The position numbers and the translations under genes are program-made. From the NCBI GenBank assembly GCA_027578815.1, contig JANBTH010000134.1:1-31924 (forward strand): 31,924 nucleotides of DNA, given 5' to 3'. This document shows, piece by piece, positions 1-9,069 of the stretch; within the stretch, counting starts at the first letter, position 1, and every line of letters starts with the position of its first letter. Source of the stretch: Coemansia sp. RSA 1804 (lineage: Eukaryota; Kickxellomycota; Kickxellomycetes; Kickxellales; Kickxellaceae). Under the pieces are notes generated by a model. That model saw only the letters and a program-made list of their open reading frames with translations. It did not search any database and was not told the DNA's origin.

Positions 1-2960
1 GCTGCATCACTTTTACTTGATGCCCAGACAAGCAGCGGTGTAAGAACCAGCAGCTGTGGTGCTTTCATTCCAATGTTGTATATTGTTAGGCAGGCACGTA
101 AAAGTTGTGACACGGTGAAGATAAAGAAATCAGGCAATTCAGTTGCAATATACTTTGTGCTGCTGTTATATGAAAGAGACAGCTCTTGTCTCGGTGTGCT
201 ATCAAAAAACGATATAGGCGCATGGATGATACTGTCAATGAATATAGACTTTACCCTAGGGTTAACAATTTTTTCTGAAATAATAGGTTTTATGTTATAT
301 TCAAGATTTAGCAGACATTGAAATATAACCTGATCAATAATACACAGCAACAAATAATCAAGTATTGCTTTGTTACTTTGCACATCTGCAATATTGCTTT
401 TTTTCAAGGCGGCCAGTTTGTATCTGTCAAATATAAAGTTAGTTATTGGCATTAATATTGTGGATAAGCCAATTAGCAGCAATGTTGGAATCCCAAACAA
501 TTTTACAATATATCTTAGAGTGTCCAAGTTGCTATACTTTTTCTGTTTTGAGCTAGAAGCATCTAGCTCATCATCGCTTTCATTATCAACCTCACTGTTT
601 TGCAATGTCAGCAACTCTTCATTGAAATCACTATTTGACACAGATTCTAGTTCATTATCTTCTGTTTCCTCAAGAGTTGGTGTCTTCTTTGGTACTGAAG
701 ACATATCCACAGTCTTTGGTTGGTATTTTTGTGCATCCTGTTTCAGCGTAACTGCATCTTTACCCTTTTCAAGCTGTAATACTGTGTTGAAATATGGTAG
801 TAGTCTGCTATCATGCAATGTCATTATACATATCTTGCCAGATAATATTCCAGTGTCCATTATTACATGGTCGAAGATATGGCGCATCACATGTGGGTCA
901 ACTGCTGAAAGCGGATCATCCAGAATGTATATATCTGATTTGGAGTATACTGCACGTGCAAGAGCTATTCGTGTCTTTTGTCCACCTGAAACATTCATTC
1001 CACGTTCACCAATCCTTGTCTCACTACCATCTTTCCAATTGGCAATGTCTTCTGAAAGTGCACAAGCAAACACAACCTTGTTGTAGAATTCCTCATCATA
1101 ATCACGCCCAAACAAGATGTTTTCACGCAAAGTACCACTCATAATCCATGGCTTTTGCTCAACCAGTGCAATAGAGCCAACAACAGCACCTGTTCCCTTA
1201 GTCATTTCAACCTCACCGCATATGGACATTAATAGAGATGATTTGCCAGATCCCGTTTTGCCAACAACAGCAACAAGATCGCTTGGATTAGCTTCAAAGC
1301 TAACATTCTTGACCACAGGTTTGTCTTTAGTCCAAGCAAATTCTCCTGCCTCTACGCTGACAACAGCTGTCAATTGACCTTCTTGTTGAGTGAAGTCATC
1401 TGGATTCTCTTTTTTCATTGTCAAGGAATTGTGTCTTAAGGTGTTGACATAGTCACCTTTCAATGCCTGCTCAATAGCGTAGACCGACTCGACAGCAGAA
1501 TGTAAGGATAAAGTGTGATATGCGAAAATACTAAAGTTTTCCTGCAACATGTTTGTTTGTCTCTTAATTTGAAACATGGTCGCCACTGAAATTGCAGTTA
1601 CAGAGCCTGAACTAGAATGCATAAATATCAATAATGACAAATATACAGATAGTTGGCTTGAAATTCTGTCAAGGATGTTGAGTAAAAACCAAGCAGTCTT
1701 TGCAATTGGCGCATACCACACTCTGTATTTTTGGTCTTCAACATTCTTCCAATGCTGTTGAATCTTAGGGTCCGTGAACATTCTTTCCCAACCAAACATC
1801 TTAATTGATTTTATATTGTAGAATATCTCGTCAGGTTTACCGTCATAGTTATTATAATATGAATCAAGATTCCACATATAATCTGGGCCAGCAACTTTGG
1901 CGAGTGCAAATTTGAGCAGCATGTATAAACATTCCATGGTTAAAGGAATAAATGCCATCCAGCCAATAATGCTATACAGATATATAGACTGGAATATAAC
2001 CTCTGTAGTTGCTATGAATGTTGCAAATAGCGTTTCCAAACCATTTGCCAGCTTTCCCACTGCATCGTGCGCGTTGTTTATGAGATAGTTGTTTTGAAGA
2101 CCGTCATTCAAAAGTGGCAGACGAAATAGCGTCAGCTTTAGCGCATCAACAACTCTATTCGTTTCCTTGTCAACAAAAAATGACACACGGCTCATTTGTT
2201 CTGAAAGAACCGACAAAACAAACACTCCCACAACATTAAAACATGCACCATACCAACTATACTCCAGTGGCGCATCAAAAAAGTAAAGTATGCGGTTGTT
2301 GGCAGCTAATAATAAGACGCGCACTGCATTGAGAAAGGTTGTGAGAACAAGCAATGGAATTATCGGTTGCCATGTCATCCTAAATATTGCTCTTAGAAGG
2401 AACATGTACTCTTTGACATTGTACTTAAAATCTTGAAGAGACGACTCCAAAAGCATGCGTTTGGGAAGAGCTTCAATGTCGCTTAATACAATATTTCTCA
2501 TTTTTTGAATGCCAATTAAACGAAGCTCCTTTGTGTAGAGCAACATCTCTTTAATATCTTTTAGCACTTGTAGACCTTTTTTGCTGAGACGTGAATAAAA
2601 GAGATACATGTGTATAGCACCACTAAGTAAATTGAGCCAATCAGTAGAATTACTGTTGCTTATAGCTCTAAATACACCAACTGCGTTAACCAGTTGAAAC
2701 AGACGACTCTCTTCAACATACGTATCAAGCAGCGGAAGAACTGCAATGGACAACGGATGATAAATATCCAGCAGACCAGTACATGAGTAGAAGGATAGCG
2801 CTCCTAACAATCCATAGCAACCCAGGGTAGCCATGCTTTTTGAAGAAAGCTTACTTGTTTTCTTGCGCGTAGAGACAACAAAAATTGCATACAAAACCAA
2901 CCAGACATCAAATAGAGGGTATAACACAGTATAACCCAGTTCAAAGATTGAGATAGACAT
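1..2960 (-). CDS. ABC transporter, subfamily C (MRP/YCF1-like), 5' part only
   Basis: One uninterrupted frame of 986 codons begins at the ATG at 2960 and leaves the window at position 1 without a stop. Residues 1-~110 hold hydrophobic N-terminal segments, followed by a first membrane domain to about 530 and then nucleotide-binding domain 1. Visible motifs are Walker A GKTGSGKSS (567-575), the Q-loop stretch EQKPWIMSGTLRENILFG, the signature VSGGQ (657-661), Walker B YILDD (678-682) and TLHD at the H-loop. The residue after Walker B is Asp, not Glu, which is usual for the degenerate first ATP site of ABCC proteins. An acidic Ser-rich linker follows, then the start of the second membrane domain. 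Such proteins export conjugates or drugs across the vacuolar or plasma membrane; the substrate cannot be told. No intron is needed. It is divergent from the secreted-protein gene at 3509. The second ATP-binding domain lies outside the window. Confidence 0.93.
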   Translation of the reverse strand, partial: MSISIFELGYTVLYPLFDVWLVLYAIFVVSTRKKTSKLSSKSMATLGCYGLLGALSFYSCTGLLDIYHPLSIAVLPLLDTYVEESRLFQLVNAVGVFRAISNSNSTDWLNLLSGAIHMYLFYSRLSKKGLQVLKDIKEMLLYTKELRLIGIQKMRNIVLSDIEALPKRMLLESSLQDFKYNVKEYMFLLRAIFRMTWQPIIPLLVLTTFLNAVRVLLLAANNRILYFFDAPLEYSWYGACFNVVGVFVLSVLSEQMSRVSFFVDKETNRVVDALKLTLFRLPLLNDGLQNNYLINNAHDAVGKLANGLETLFATFIATTEVIFQSIYLYSIIGWMAFIPLTMECLYMLLKFALAKVAGPDYMWNLDSYYNNYDGKPDEIFYNIKSIKMFGWERMFTDPKIQQHWKNVEDQKYRVWYAPIAKTAWFLLNILDRISSQLSVYLSLLIFMHSSSGSVTAISVATMFQIKRQTNMLQENFSIFAYHTLSLHSAVESVYAIEQALKGDYVNTLRHNSLTMKKENPDDFTQQEGQLTAVVSVEAGEFAWTKDKPVVKNVSFEANPSDLVAVVGKTGSGKSSLLMSICGEVEMTKGTGAVVGSIALVEQKPWIMSGTLRENILFGRDYDEEFYNKVVFACALSEDIANWKDGSETRIGERGMNVSGGQKTRIALARAVYSKSDIYILDDPLSAVDPHVMRHIFDHVIMDTGILSGKICIMTLHDSRLLPYFNTVLQLEKGKDAVTLKQDAQKYQPKTVDMSSVPKKTPTLEETEDNELESVSNSDFNEELLTLQNSEVDNESDDELDASSSKQKKYSNLDTLRYIVKLFGIPTLLLIGLSTILMPITNFIFDRYKLAALKKSNIADVQSNKAILDYLLLCIIDQVIFQCLLNLEYNIKPIISEKIVNPRVKSIFIDSIIHAPISFFDSTPRQELSLSYNSSTKYIATELPDFFIFTVSQLLRACLTIYNIGMKAPQLLVLTPLLVWASSKSDA

Positions 2961-3378
2961 TTTAAATACTTGGCTTGTTCTGTTGTTGCCTAGAAGACCT
3001 GCAAAAAGTGAGATATGATATTTTCAATAGTCAAAAGAGTGGAAATATCTTGATAATACAAAAGAGAGAAGAAAACATATTTCTCCGCTAGAAGAGAGAT
3101 TACATAAATGATTGGAGTTTGGGGCAAAAAAGAAAAAAGGAAATAACGAGTGCTTTTGTATAAAGATCTGAAAGTTCAATGACACAGACACAATATTTTA
3201 GTAATAATTTTTTGGTATAAATTTAAAGTGTGTCTTCCGTTTCTGATATCTGAACTGTTTAAAATTGACACCCGTGATATCAGTAAAGATGTAAGATTCA
3301 GAGTGGTATTTAAATCAATTGTAGTGTTTGACACTGGAAAGTGTACATTACATCCTTATATGAACATTGAATTAGAAC
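2961..3378. other. Divergent intergenic region between ABC transporter and secreted-protein gene
   Basis: AT-rich, with no coding sequence seen. It must carry the promoter of the leftward transporter and upstream control sites of the rightward small gene. The only clear structure is the spaced GATATC inverted repeat listed separately. Confidence 0.6.
3243..3283. promoter_or_regulatory. Spaced inverted repeat CTGATATC ... GATATCAG
   Basis: CTGATATC at 3243-3250 is the exact reverse complement of GATATCAG at 3276-3283, with 25 bases between them. Each arm itself contains the palindrome GATATC. The pair lies about 100 bases upstream of the TATA box at 3379 and about 280 bases upstream of the divergent ABC transporter start. 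A binding site for a dimeric regulator is possible, but this is inference. Confidence 0.3.
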
Positions 3379-3386
3379 TATAAAAG
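3379..3386 (+). promoter_or_regulatory. TATA box of the small secreted-protein gene
   Basis: TATAAAAG lies 130 bases before the ATG at 3509. A transcript starting about 30 bases downstream would have a roughly 100-base leader rich in CAA/CCA. It would exclude the upstream ATG at 3394, which would otherwise open an overlapping 70-codon frame. Confidence 0.6.
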
Positions 3387-3508
3387 GTGCCGCATGGCAC
3401 AGCCTTCAAAGACAGTCTCAATATCACCAACAACCACAACACAAGCAACCACAGTATCAGAACCAAGAACAAAAGCAGCAACAATAATCTTTTCAGAAAT
3501 AACTCAAA

Positions 3509-3895
3509 ATGATCTTCTCCGTTTCGGCCATTGCTCCCGCTTTCCTTGCTCTTCTTACTCTTTCAAATATCTCGCTTGCAGCGCCAGTTGCCGACGCATC
3601 TGCTGAGCCAGCACCAGCAGCCAGCGTTGCAGACACTGTTGCCCCAGGTCATGTCCACAAGCGCTGCGGAGGATGCGGCGGCTGGGGTGGATGCGGCGGC
3701 TGGGGCGGATGCGGTGGCTGTGGAGGGTGGGGCGGCTTTGGCATTCCTTTTGCCAGCAGCTTCACCAATGCGCTGAACACCAACACCAATGCTGCAAACT
3801 TTAATGACAACACGGTCTACCTCAACAACAAGAACGCCAACAAGTGCTGCAACAGTCTCAACACCTTTACCAATGCAAACAATGTTTTGTTCTAG
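3509..3895 (+). CDS. Small secreted Gly/Cys/Trp-repeat protein with Kex2 site (unknown function)
   Basis: A 128-residue protein not recognised as a named family. Residues 1-24 form a signal peptide ending in an ALA-type cleavage region. Residues 25-50 are an Ala/Pro/Val-rich propeptide, and KR at 51-52 is a typical Kex2 processing site. The mature part opens with a repeat block (53-77) built from CGG and CGGWGG units, with five Cys and three Trp among Gly. An Asn-rich tail (about 87-128) follows, containing one CC pair. The TATA box at 3379 and the ATG at 3509 fit a normal promoter; the overlapping +1 frame from 3531 is a shadow. A cell-wall, surface-active or metal-binding role could be imagined from composition, but none is shown. 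Single exon, divergent from the ABC transporter. Confidence 0.8.
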   Translation: MIFSVSAIAPAFLALLTLSNISLAAPVADASAEPAPAASVADTVAPGHVHKRCGGCGGWGGCGGWGGCGGCGGWGGFGIPFASSFTNALNTNTNAANFNDNTVYLNNKNANKCCNSLNTFTNANNVLF

Positions 3896-4125
3896 ACAAT
3901 ATCTATTTTCATAGAATGATTTGAATACATTATATGCAATACAAATGTTTACCAGTAAATTACATACAAAGTATTATCCCAGTCAGTGGGGAATAATTTG
4001 AAGGAAAACATAGTGCCAAGTATTAAAATCTGGTCCCTAGTCAATGTGTTGAGTGTATCACAGTCAAGAACCATTTTGCACTGCAAGTCTAAATTTAAAG
4101 TGATATGGTGAAAACCATCAGCCTG

Positions 4126-4131
4126 TTTATT
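4126..4131 (-). terminator. Poly(A) signal AATAAA for the eL42 gene
   Basis: TTTATT on the + strand reads AATAAA on the - strand, 60 bases beyond the eL42 stop codon. Its position is right for a 3' end signal. Confidence 0.4.
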
Positions 4132-4190
4132 ACAGTGCACACAATAAAAAAAAGCTAAATAAAGAGCAACATCGTCCTAGTATAAGAGTT

Positions 4191-4505
4191 TTAGAACACG
4201 AGGGCAGCACCCTTCTTCTTCCTGTCACCACCAAGCTCAAAGTGCTTGCAGCGCTTAATGGGAAGCTGCTGCTTCTTCTTGCAGACAGTGCAAGTGAGGA
4301 TAAGAGCAATCTTCTTGGTCGTCTTGGCCTTCTTGTGGAAGACGGGCTTGGTCTGACCACCGAAACCAGACTGCTTCCGGTCGTAACGGCGCTTACCCTG
4401 AGCGAACACCGAGGCCTTACCAGTCTTGTACTGGGTGACCTTGTGCGGGGTGTGCTTCAGGCACTTGTGCTTGCAGTACGTGTTACGGGTCTTGGGAATG
4501 TTAAC
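4191..4505 (-). CDS. RPL42: 60S ribosomal protein eL42 (L44/L36a), main exon; first exon unresolved
   Basis: This exon encodes 104 residues plus a stop, beginning VNIPKTRNTYCKHKC and ending KHFELGGDRKKKGAALVF, an unmistakable match to eL42. That protein sits at the E-site region of the large ribosomal subunit. Zinc-site cysteines are visible (C..C near residue 11 and CTVC with a later C). The family is about 105-106 residues and almost always begins MVN, so only the initiator Met is missing. An acceptor (TTTTTAG) abuts the GTT codon at 4505 and a TACTAAC branch site lies 50 bases upstream, so exon 1 is essentially just ATG. The best placed ATG directly followed by GT is at 5245-5243, implying a 737-base intron (4506-5242) with a weak GTAATT donor. 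Other in-frame options at 4618, 4712 and 4799 would add unexpected N-terminal residues. Confidence 0.95.
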   Translation of the reverse strand, partial: VNIPKTRNTYCKHKCLKHTPHKVTQYKTGKASVFAQGKRRYDRKQSGFGGQTKPVFHKKAKTTKKIALILTCTVCKKKQQLPIKRCKHFELGGDRKKKGAALVF

Positions 4506-4555
4506 CTAAAAAGAGAATGATAACAATTAATGCATAACAAACAAAACGGAGATAT

Positions 4556-4562
4556 GTTAGTA
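4556..4562 (-). other. Intron branch site TACTAAC upstream of eL42 exon 2
   Basis: GTTAGTA on the + strand reads TACTAAC on the - strand, the optimal fungal branch sequence. It sits about 50 bases before the CTTTTTAG acceptor at 4506-4507. It supports a real intron immediately before the eL42 coding block. Confidence 0.7.
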
Positions 4563-4851
4563 AAGTGCAAATGTTGAACTTTTCCAGTTCTGTTGTCTAA
4601 TACGGGCTCCAAACGCATTCAGTGTCTGGGAAGAGAAAGTATATCGCTCTCAATTGAAAAGACTTCGCTTCCAGAACAATAAATAGTCTGTACACTCGTC
4701 TTTGCTAGAGATCCAAGTAGGCGTTGCATTGTCATCCTGTTTTATCCTTCAGAGCCTGGCATCTTTAACGTCGTCCCCTTCGACGGAGACAGTCGCCATT
4801 GTTGCTAAAGCCAAAACAAACAGAAAGCTCCAGTGGCAAGGTCAAAAAGCA

Positions 4852-4860
4852 TTAGGGTTT
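4852..4860. promoter_or_regulatory. TTAGGGTTT (AAACCCTAA) element, Tbf1-like
   Basis: The sequence TTAGGGTTT, or AAACCCTAA on the - strand, resembles the telomere-repeat-like box bound by Tbf1-type factors in ribosomal-protein promoters of several fungi. Here it lies upstream of the eL42 exon, so it is either in its promoter or in its first intron, depending on the true first exon. The assignment rests on motif resemblance and location only. Confidence 0.35.
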
Positions 4861-5688
4861 GTTCTCCCATCCAGATTCCTCGCCAGACGGGCTAAAAAGA
4901 TTATAAGCAGTCTGACTTTCTCCTTCGCCGAATCCCCTTGTAGCTACTTAAATAATCGCTTCGCTTCACAAAATTCAAAAGGTGCCAGTGAATTCATCTC
5001 CAGGTCTCGAATTACGCATTCAATTTATGATAGATTCGAATTCGAAATGCTCCACTATAGGAATTCCAAAAACTGCGAATTCAGCTCGCATGGGGGCATC
5101 AATATAAACTGCTCTAATCAAGCCGAACCCTTTCCTGTGCGTTCCGCTGATGTAATCTTCTGCTGATGGATGCGACTTCTGTTTTGGATGGATGCAACGC
5201 CCTGGATCTCTAGTCAGCCACTTAGAACATTACGACAATTACCATTGTAACGGATTCGCTCAGTCAATAGAATGAAACACCTGCAAATATAAGAAAATAT
5301 TTGGTGGAAAGAGAGGAGGTTCACAACGGTTGTATTGCAGCAATGCTTCCTCTCTAAGTGATGAATGCGCTGTTTTGGGCTGATTCAAAATGCCAGGCCA
5401 CATTCAGGCTTTGGAGTTGTAGCAATAAGAATAGCGCTTGATAATAAGTTACAGATCTCTGTGATTTAATGTGGTATTGGCATGATTCGATTGGGGCTAA
5501 TCTCTGCTGTTTTTCTGCACATTTTTTTTTTTGGAAATTACCAATCGGCTTGAAAAAAAATAAACTTTTGGGCTTGTTTGCCTTGACAACACATGTTTGC
5601 TTCAGTCTTACTCACTAGTCTTTACTTTCTCGTTCCCTGGCATTCAGTTCTAAATTGCAATATATCTTCCTAAAAAAGCTATACGACG

Positions 5689-8328
5689 ATGGTGGAGCTA
5701 GACAGCCTATTTGACCAGCTGGATCAAGAAGAAGAGTCGCTTGTACAGAAGACTCTAGAGCAGCAACAGCAGCAGCAATCCAGTAAAGCCTCTACGTCCA
5801 AAGAACAATCCCAGGAAAAGTACGCAAAGTCGGCGCTTTTTGTGCGTGGAATTCCCAAGGATGCAACCAGCAGCGATCTAGAAGAGTTCTTCAGCAACAT
5901 TGGGCCGATTCGATCGTGCTTCGTTGTTGCTGACAAGACCACTGTACCACCAGATCAGGAAGGCAATAAAGACGATGCCAGCGCAGAGAGCTCTAATGGA
6001 CGTAAAAAGGGCAAGGGTGCAGAAAATTCAATGGCGACTCCAAAAAACCGTGGTTTTGGATTTGTTCAGTTTGTGCTTGCCGAGGATGCCGCTCGGGCCG
6101 TTGAAGAATTGGCCGATGTAAAATTCAAGGGCGCAAAGCGACTGATGCTGGATTTTGCAATAAAGAAGAGTGCTCAGGATCAAGAGCACCCAAAGGGCGG
6201 GGCTAGCGCAAACAGGGCGCGTAGTGAGCCCAAGCCAGGCGCTAAAGCAAAGCTTCAGAAACCGCAACGCAATGCTGGCAAGAAGGTCGAGTCGCGCACA
6301 ATCATTGTTGACGGTATAGGCAAGAGTGTCACTAAACATCAACTGATTAAGAAGCTTAAAAAGTCCGGTGTTCCGCATTCGGTAGTATACCCGGCGCCAT
6401 TCGACGGGGCAACGGAAGAGCAGCTAAAGGACGGTGCTGGTGGTTCTGCTTTTATTACATATGAAACGCATGGTATGGCACAAAGGGCTGTGAAGTCACT
6501 AAATAACCACATGTACAAGGGCGCAAAGATATCTGCCAATATCAAGCCCGAGTTTATTAACAAGAATGCCCGCCTAATCATTCGTAATCTGCCATTCAAG
6601 CTGCGCGAGAACGACCTTGAGCACCTATTTTCTGAATGCGGAACGGTCCTGGAGGTAAAGCTGCCGCGCAAGTTCACTGGTGGTCCTCTTCGCGGATTTG
6701 CATTTGTTCAGATGGGCGACTATTCTAGCGCTGAGCGGGCTGTGAATAAGTGGGATAAGCATGAGATGCACGGCCGTACGATATCGGTTGCGTTTGCTAT
6801 TGCTAAGGACAGGTTCAAAGAGCTCGAGGAGACTGGCGAGATTGAAAAGCCCGAATTTGAGAACGACTCGGAAGCTGATGTAAGCATGAAGTCTGGCAAT
6901 GAGGATAACGAAGAAGATGAAGGAAGCGACGACGACCTAGAAGAGAAGGAGGAAAACAGTGTCGATGCAGATAGCAATGAGGATGATGAGGACGTTCAAA
7001 TGGGAAACAGCGATGGCTTTGAGGACGTCGATAGCGACGACGACGACGATAAAACTCATGATTTTGTCGATGAGGCGCTTCAAGAGGGGTGTACGCTGTT
7101 TATTCGCAATCTGTCGTTCGAATCAGACGAAGACAGTCTATTTGATTTGTTTAGGTCCTTTGGCAAACTCAGGTACTGCCGAGTTGTATATGATCATGAG
7201 ACAGGAAGATCGCGTGGAACTGGATTTGTGTGCTTCTGGGATGCTTCAGATGCTGTCAAATGTCTTGATGCCGCAAAGAAGGCACAAGAGCTATCAGAAA
7301 AGCTAAGCAGCGTACCCTCTGCTAAGGTTTCGGACCAACGCAACAAGTCTGTTCTTCTGCAAGAGACACCAGCCGGATTCGAGTCAACTTCGCAGTTTGT
7401 GTTGGACGGTCGTGTGCTATCGGTCGCCAAGGCGGTGGATCGTGAAAAGGCAACTGATCTTGCCACTGAAGGCCTGAAGGCGCGCAAAGGCAAGGACAAA
7501 CGCAGCACATATCTGCTCAAGGAGGGCGTCGTCTTTCCTGATACGCCTGGGGCAGCAATGATGGCGCCGGCCGATCTCGAGCATCATGTCAAGGAATATT
7601 CTGTTCGCAAGAACCAGATCCTGAAGAACCCCAATCTTTACATGTCCAAAACCCGTCTCACTGTTCACAACATTCCTCGTTCCATTGATGAGTCCGATAT
7701 GCGCAAGGCTGCCATTGCAGCGATTGGCAAGTTTAAGCAGGAGATCAAAGACAAGGCGCGGCAGCCGCTTTCCAAAGACGAAATGGAGGAAGGCTGGGAC
7801 AAGCTTCCTCGTCTAGTCCAGGTCAAGGTTGTTCGTTCGAAAGAGCGCGTTGACAGCGGCACTGGCAAAGCGCGGAGCATGGGCTATGGATTTATCGAAT
7901 TTAGCACACATGCACATGCGCTTGCGTGCCTGCGTTATCTCAACTTCCGCAACAGCAAGCAGGCGTTTTCCAAGCAACTGATTGACGACGAAGAGCACGC
8001 GGGTGAACTTAAGAACAAATCGGCGCATCAAATCTCACGGAGATCGCTACGTGTTATGTTTGCTATTGAGAATGCACAGATCATCAAGAAACGTGACCTA
8101 CGGTTTACTCTAAAGGAGCGTAAGGATGCCAGCAGAGCCGAAATGAGTCGTGACTCAAAGGAAGGATCTAACGGCAGCAACAAGCGCAAACGAGAGGATG
8201 GCGGCTTTCAGAGTGGAAAGCCCGCAAAGAAGGGCCGCCCATTCAAGAGCATGGCTGGGGGATCTGCACCATCAAAGGGCTTTAACAAAGGCAAGGCCGG
8301 CCGGACGGGCAAAAGCAAGAGCAAGTAA
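5689..8328 (+). CDS. NOP4: Nucleolar RNA-binding protein Nop4/RBM28, five RRM-like domains
   Basis: An 879-residue single-exon protein. Yeast Nop4 and its animal counterpart RBM28 act in the nucleolus in maturation of 27S pre-rRNA and the 60S subunit. RRM-like modules are visible at about 48-156 (RNP2 LFVRGI, RNP1 RGFGFVQF at 121-128), 203-287, 295-371 (LIIRNL; RGFAFVQM), 468-582 (LFIRNL; GTGFVCFW) and 655-795 (LTVHNI; MGYGFIEF at 731-738). A long acidic stretch (about 389-455) separates the third and fourth. The tail (800-879) is Lys/Arg/Gly-rich with nuclear-signal-like KRKR. RRM1, RRM4 and RRM5 contain insertions between their RNP motifs, a feature of this family. A short poly-Gln run lies at 25-30. 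The start is the first ATG after an A/T-rich leader. It is in tandem with MRD1, another pre-rRNA factor, 3.4 kb downstream. Confidence 0.95.
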   Translation: MVELDSLFDQLDQEEESLVQKTLEQQQQQQSSKASTSKEQSQEKYAKSALFVRGIPKDATSSDLEEFFSNIGPIRSCFVVADKTTVPPDQEGNKDDASAESSNGRKKGKGAENSMATPKNRGFGFVQFVLAEDAARAVEELADVKFKGAKRLMLDFAIKKSAQDQEHPKGGASANRARSEPKPGAKAKLQKPQRNAGKKVESRTIIVDGIGKSVTKHQLIKKLKKSGVPHSVVYPAPFDGATEEQLKDGAGGSAFITYETHGMAQRAVKSLNNHMYKGAKISANIKPEFINKNARLIIRNLPFKLRENDLEHLFSECGTVLEVKLPRKFTGGPLRGFAFVQMGDYSSAERAVNKWDKHEMHGRTISVAFAIAKDRFKELEETGEIEKPEFENDSEADVSMKSGNEDNEEDEGSDDDLEEKEENSVDADSNEDDEDVQMGNSDGFEDVDSDDDDDKTHDFVDEALQEGCTLFIRNLSFESDEDSLFDLFRSFGKLRYCRVVYDHETGRSRGTGFVCFWDASDAVKCLDAAKKAQELSEKLSSVPSAKVSDQRNKSVLLQETPAGFESTSQFVLDGRVLSVAKAVDREKATDLATEGLKARKGKDKRSTYLLKEGVVFPDTPGAAMMAPADLEHHVKEYSVRKNQILKNPNLYMSKTRLTVHNIPRSIDESDMRKAAIAAIGKFKQEIKDKARQPLSKDEMEEGWDKLPRLVQVKVVRSKERVDSGTGKARSMGYGFIEFSTHAHALACLRYLNFRNSKQAFSKQLIDDEEHAGELKNKSAHQISRRSLRVMFAIENAQIIKKRDLRFTLKERKDASRAEMSRDSKEGSNGSNKRKREDGGFQSGKPAKKGRPFKSMAGGSAPSKGFNKGKAGRTGKSKSK

Positions 8329-9069
8329 TTTTTTTCAAGAGAAAGTTGATTTATTAATCAGATATTCTGAGTCTACATCCAGAGCCCCGGTTTTTGTCGA
8401 TTGGAATCATACTAGTAAACAAAAAGTTTATGAAAAGGAAACGCAGTGATAGCAGTTTGGACTGCCTGCGTTGAAAATGCGTTCTCGGAGAGACTGCAAA
8501 GCAGCGTGTTGAAAAGAAGATAGGGTAATGGTCAGCTTGTCCGATTGACTGGCTCCGCTTGGTTTAAACTGAAACCAGGAGGTGTCGACACTGAGCCAAC
8601 CTTCCTGAAAAGAGTTGCTTGAGTGGCTATGCGGTGCACAGAAATTGTGAGTAATACGTTCTAATACTATCTTCCTCCAGCGTGGACATATCTATTTGCC
8701 ATGTAAAAAATGGTAATAAAAGCTAGTTAGTATTAAAAGCTGGCGACATCAGCAACCACCAATTTCATAATACAATTAATCACGTGAAACAATAAAGTTA
8801 CATCCAATTGATCAAATCTTTGTAGATTATTTGCAGTTGTAACGTTGATTTTTATTGGTTCTCTCTGCAGACATATATCTAAATTAATTAAATGTAGGTT
8901 TACCCAAGTATATTAAACTAGACAGCTTGGATTGTATTGTTTATTTTAATGTATAATTGTGAAAAGTGCTTTTTTTCTTCTATCCTTGATGAAAATTTCT
9001 TAGCTTTATATCTTATAGACTGTGATGACCATATAAACTCATCTTTCTCTTCAATTTGGACTTTAAACA
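8329..9069. other. Intergenic region downstream of NOP4
   Basis: AT-rich 3' flank with no gene recognised. It includes one arm of the imperfect repeat listed at 8347-8388. A TATA-like CATATAAAC at about 9030 precedes the coiled-coil remnant at 9070. Confidence 0.5.
8347..8388 (+). repeat. Imperfect direct repeat, copy 1 (NOP4 3' flank)
   Basis: This stretch aligns with 11336-11381 at about 33 of 44 aligned positions by eye, with one 3-base gap. The shared core is TGATTTATTA, then TCTG[A/G]GTCTACA and AGAGC[C/T]CC. A weaker T-rich similarity extends upstream almost to the NOP4 stop codon. The two copies bracket the accessory segment between NOP4 and MRD1. Confidence 0.45.

Larger units (their letters stand above)
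4507..5688. other. Region between eL42 and NOP4 (eL42 intron/first exon, divergent promoters)
   Basis: Contains the eL42 intron acceptor and branch site, its unresolved first exon and the promoters of both divergent genes. On the - strand a pyrimidine-rich tract (complement of about 5310-5325) precedes the candidate ATG at 5245, as in many ribosomal-protein promoters. T and A tracts at about 5520-5570 lie in the NOP4 upstream region. A 154-codon open frame at 4702-5166 lacks an ATG start and resembles nothing; it is not called. Confidence 0.5.

Noticed and set aside
370..1377. Open frames on the + strand (370-1086, 794-1144, 1117-1377)
   Set aside because: They are antisense to the continuous ABC transporter frame, which carries Walker A, signature and Walker B motifs.
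3394..3606. A 70-codon + strand frame before the secreted-protein gene
   Set aside because: Its ATG lies only 8 bases after the TATA box, upstream of the likely transcription start. Its content is low-complexity, and the overlapping frame from 3509 has a signal peptide.
4508..4618. A short eL42 first exon at 4618-4604 (MRLEP) with a GTATTA donor
   Set aside because: It keeps phase, but the donor is poor and it would replace the near-invariant MVN start with five extra residues. Kept only as an alternative.
4702..5166. A 154-codon + strand open frame between eL42 and NOP4
   Set aside because: It begins at TTG with no early ATG, resembles no protein, and overlaps the eL42 intron/promoter region on the other strand.
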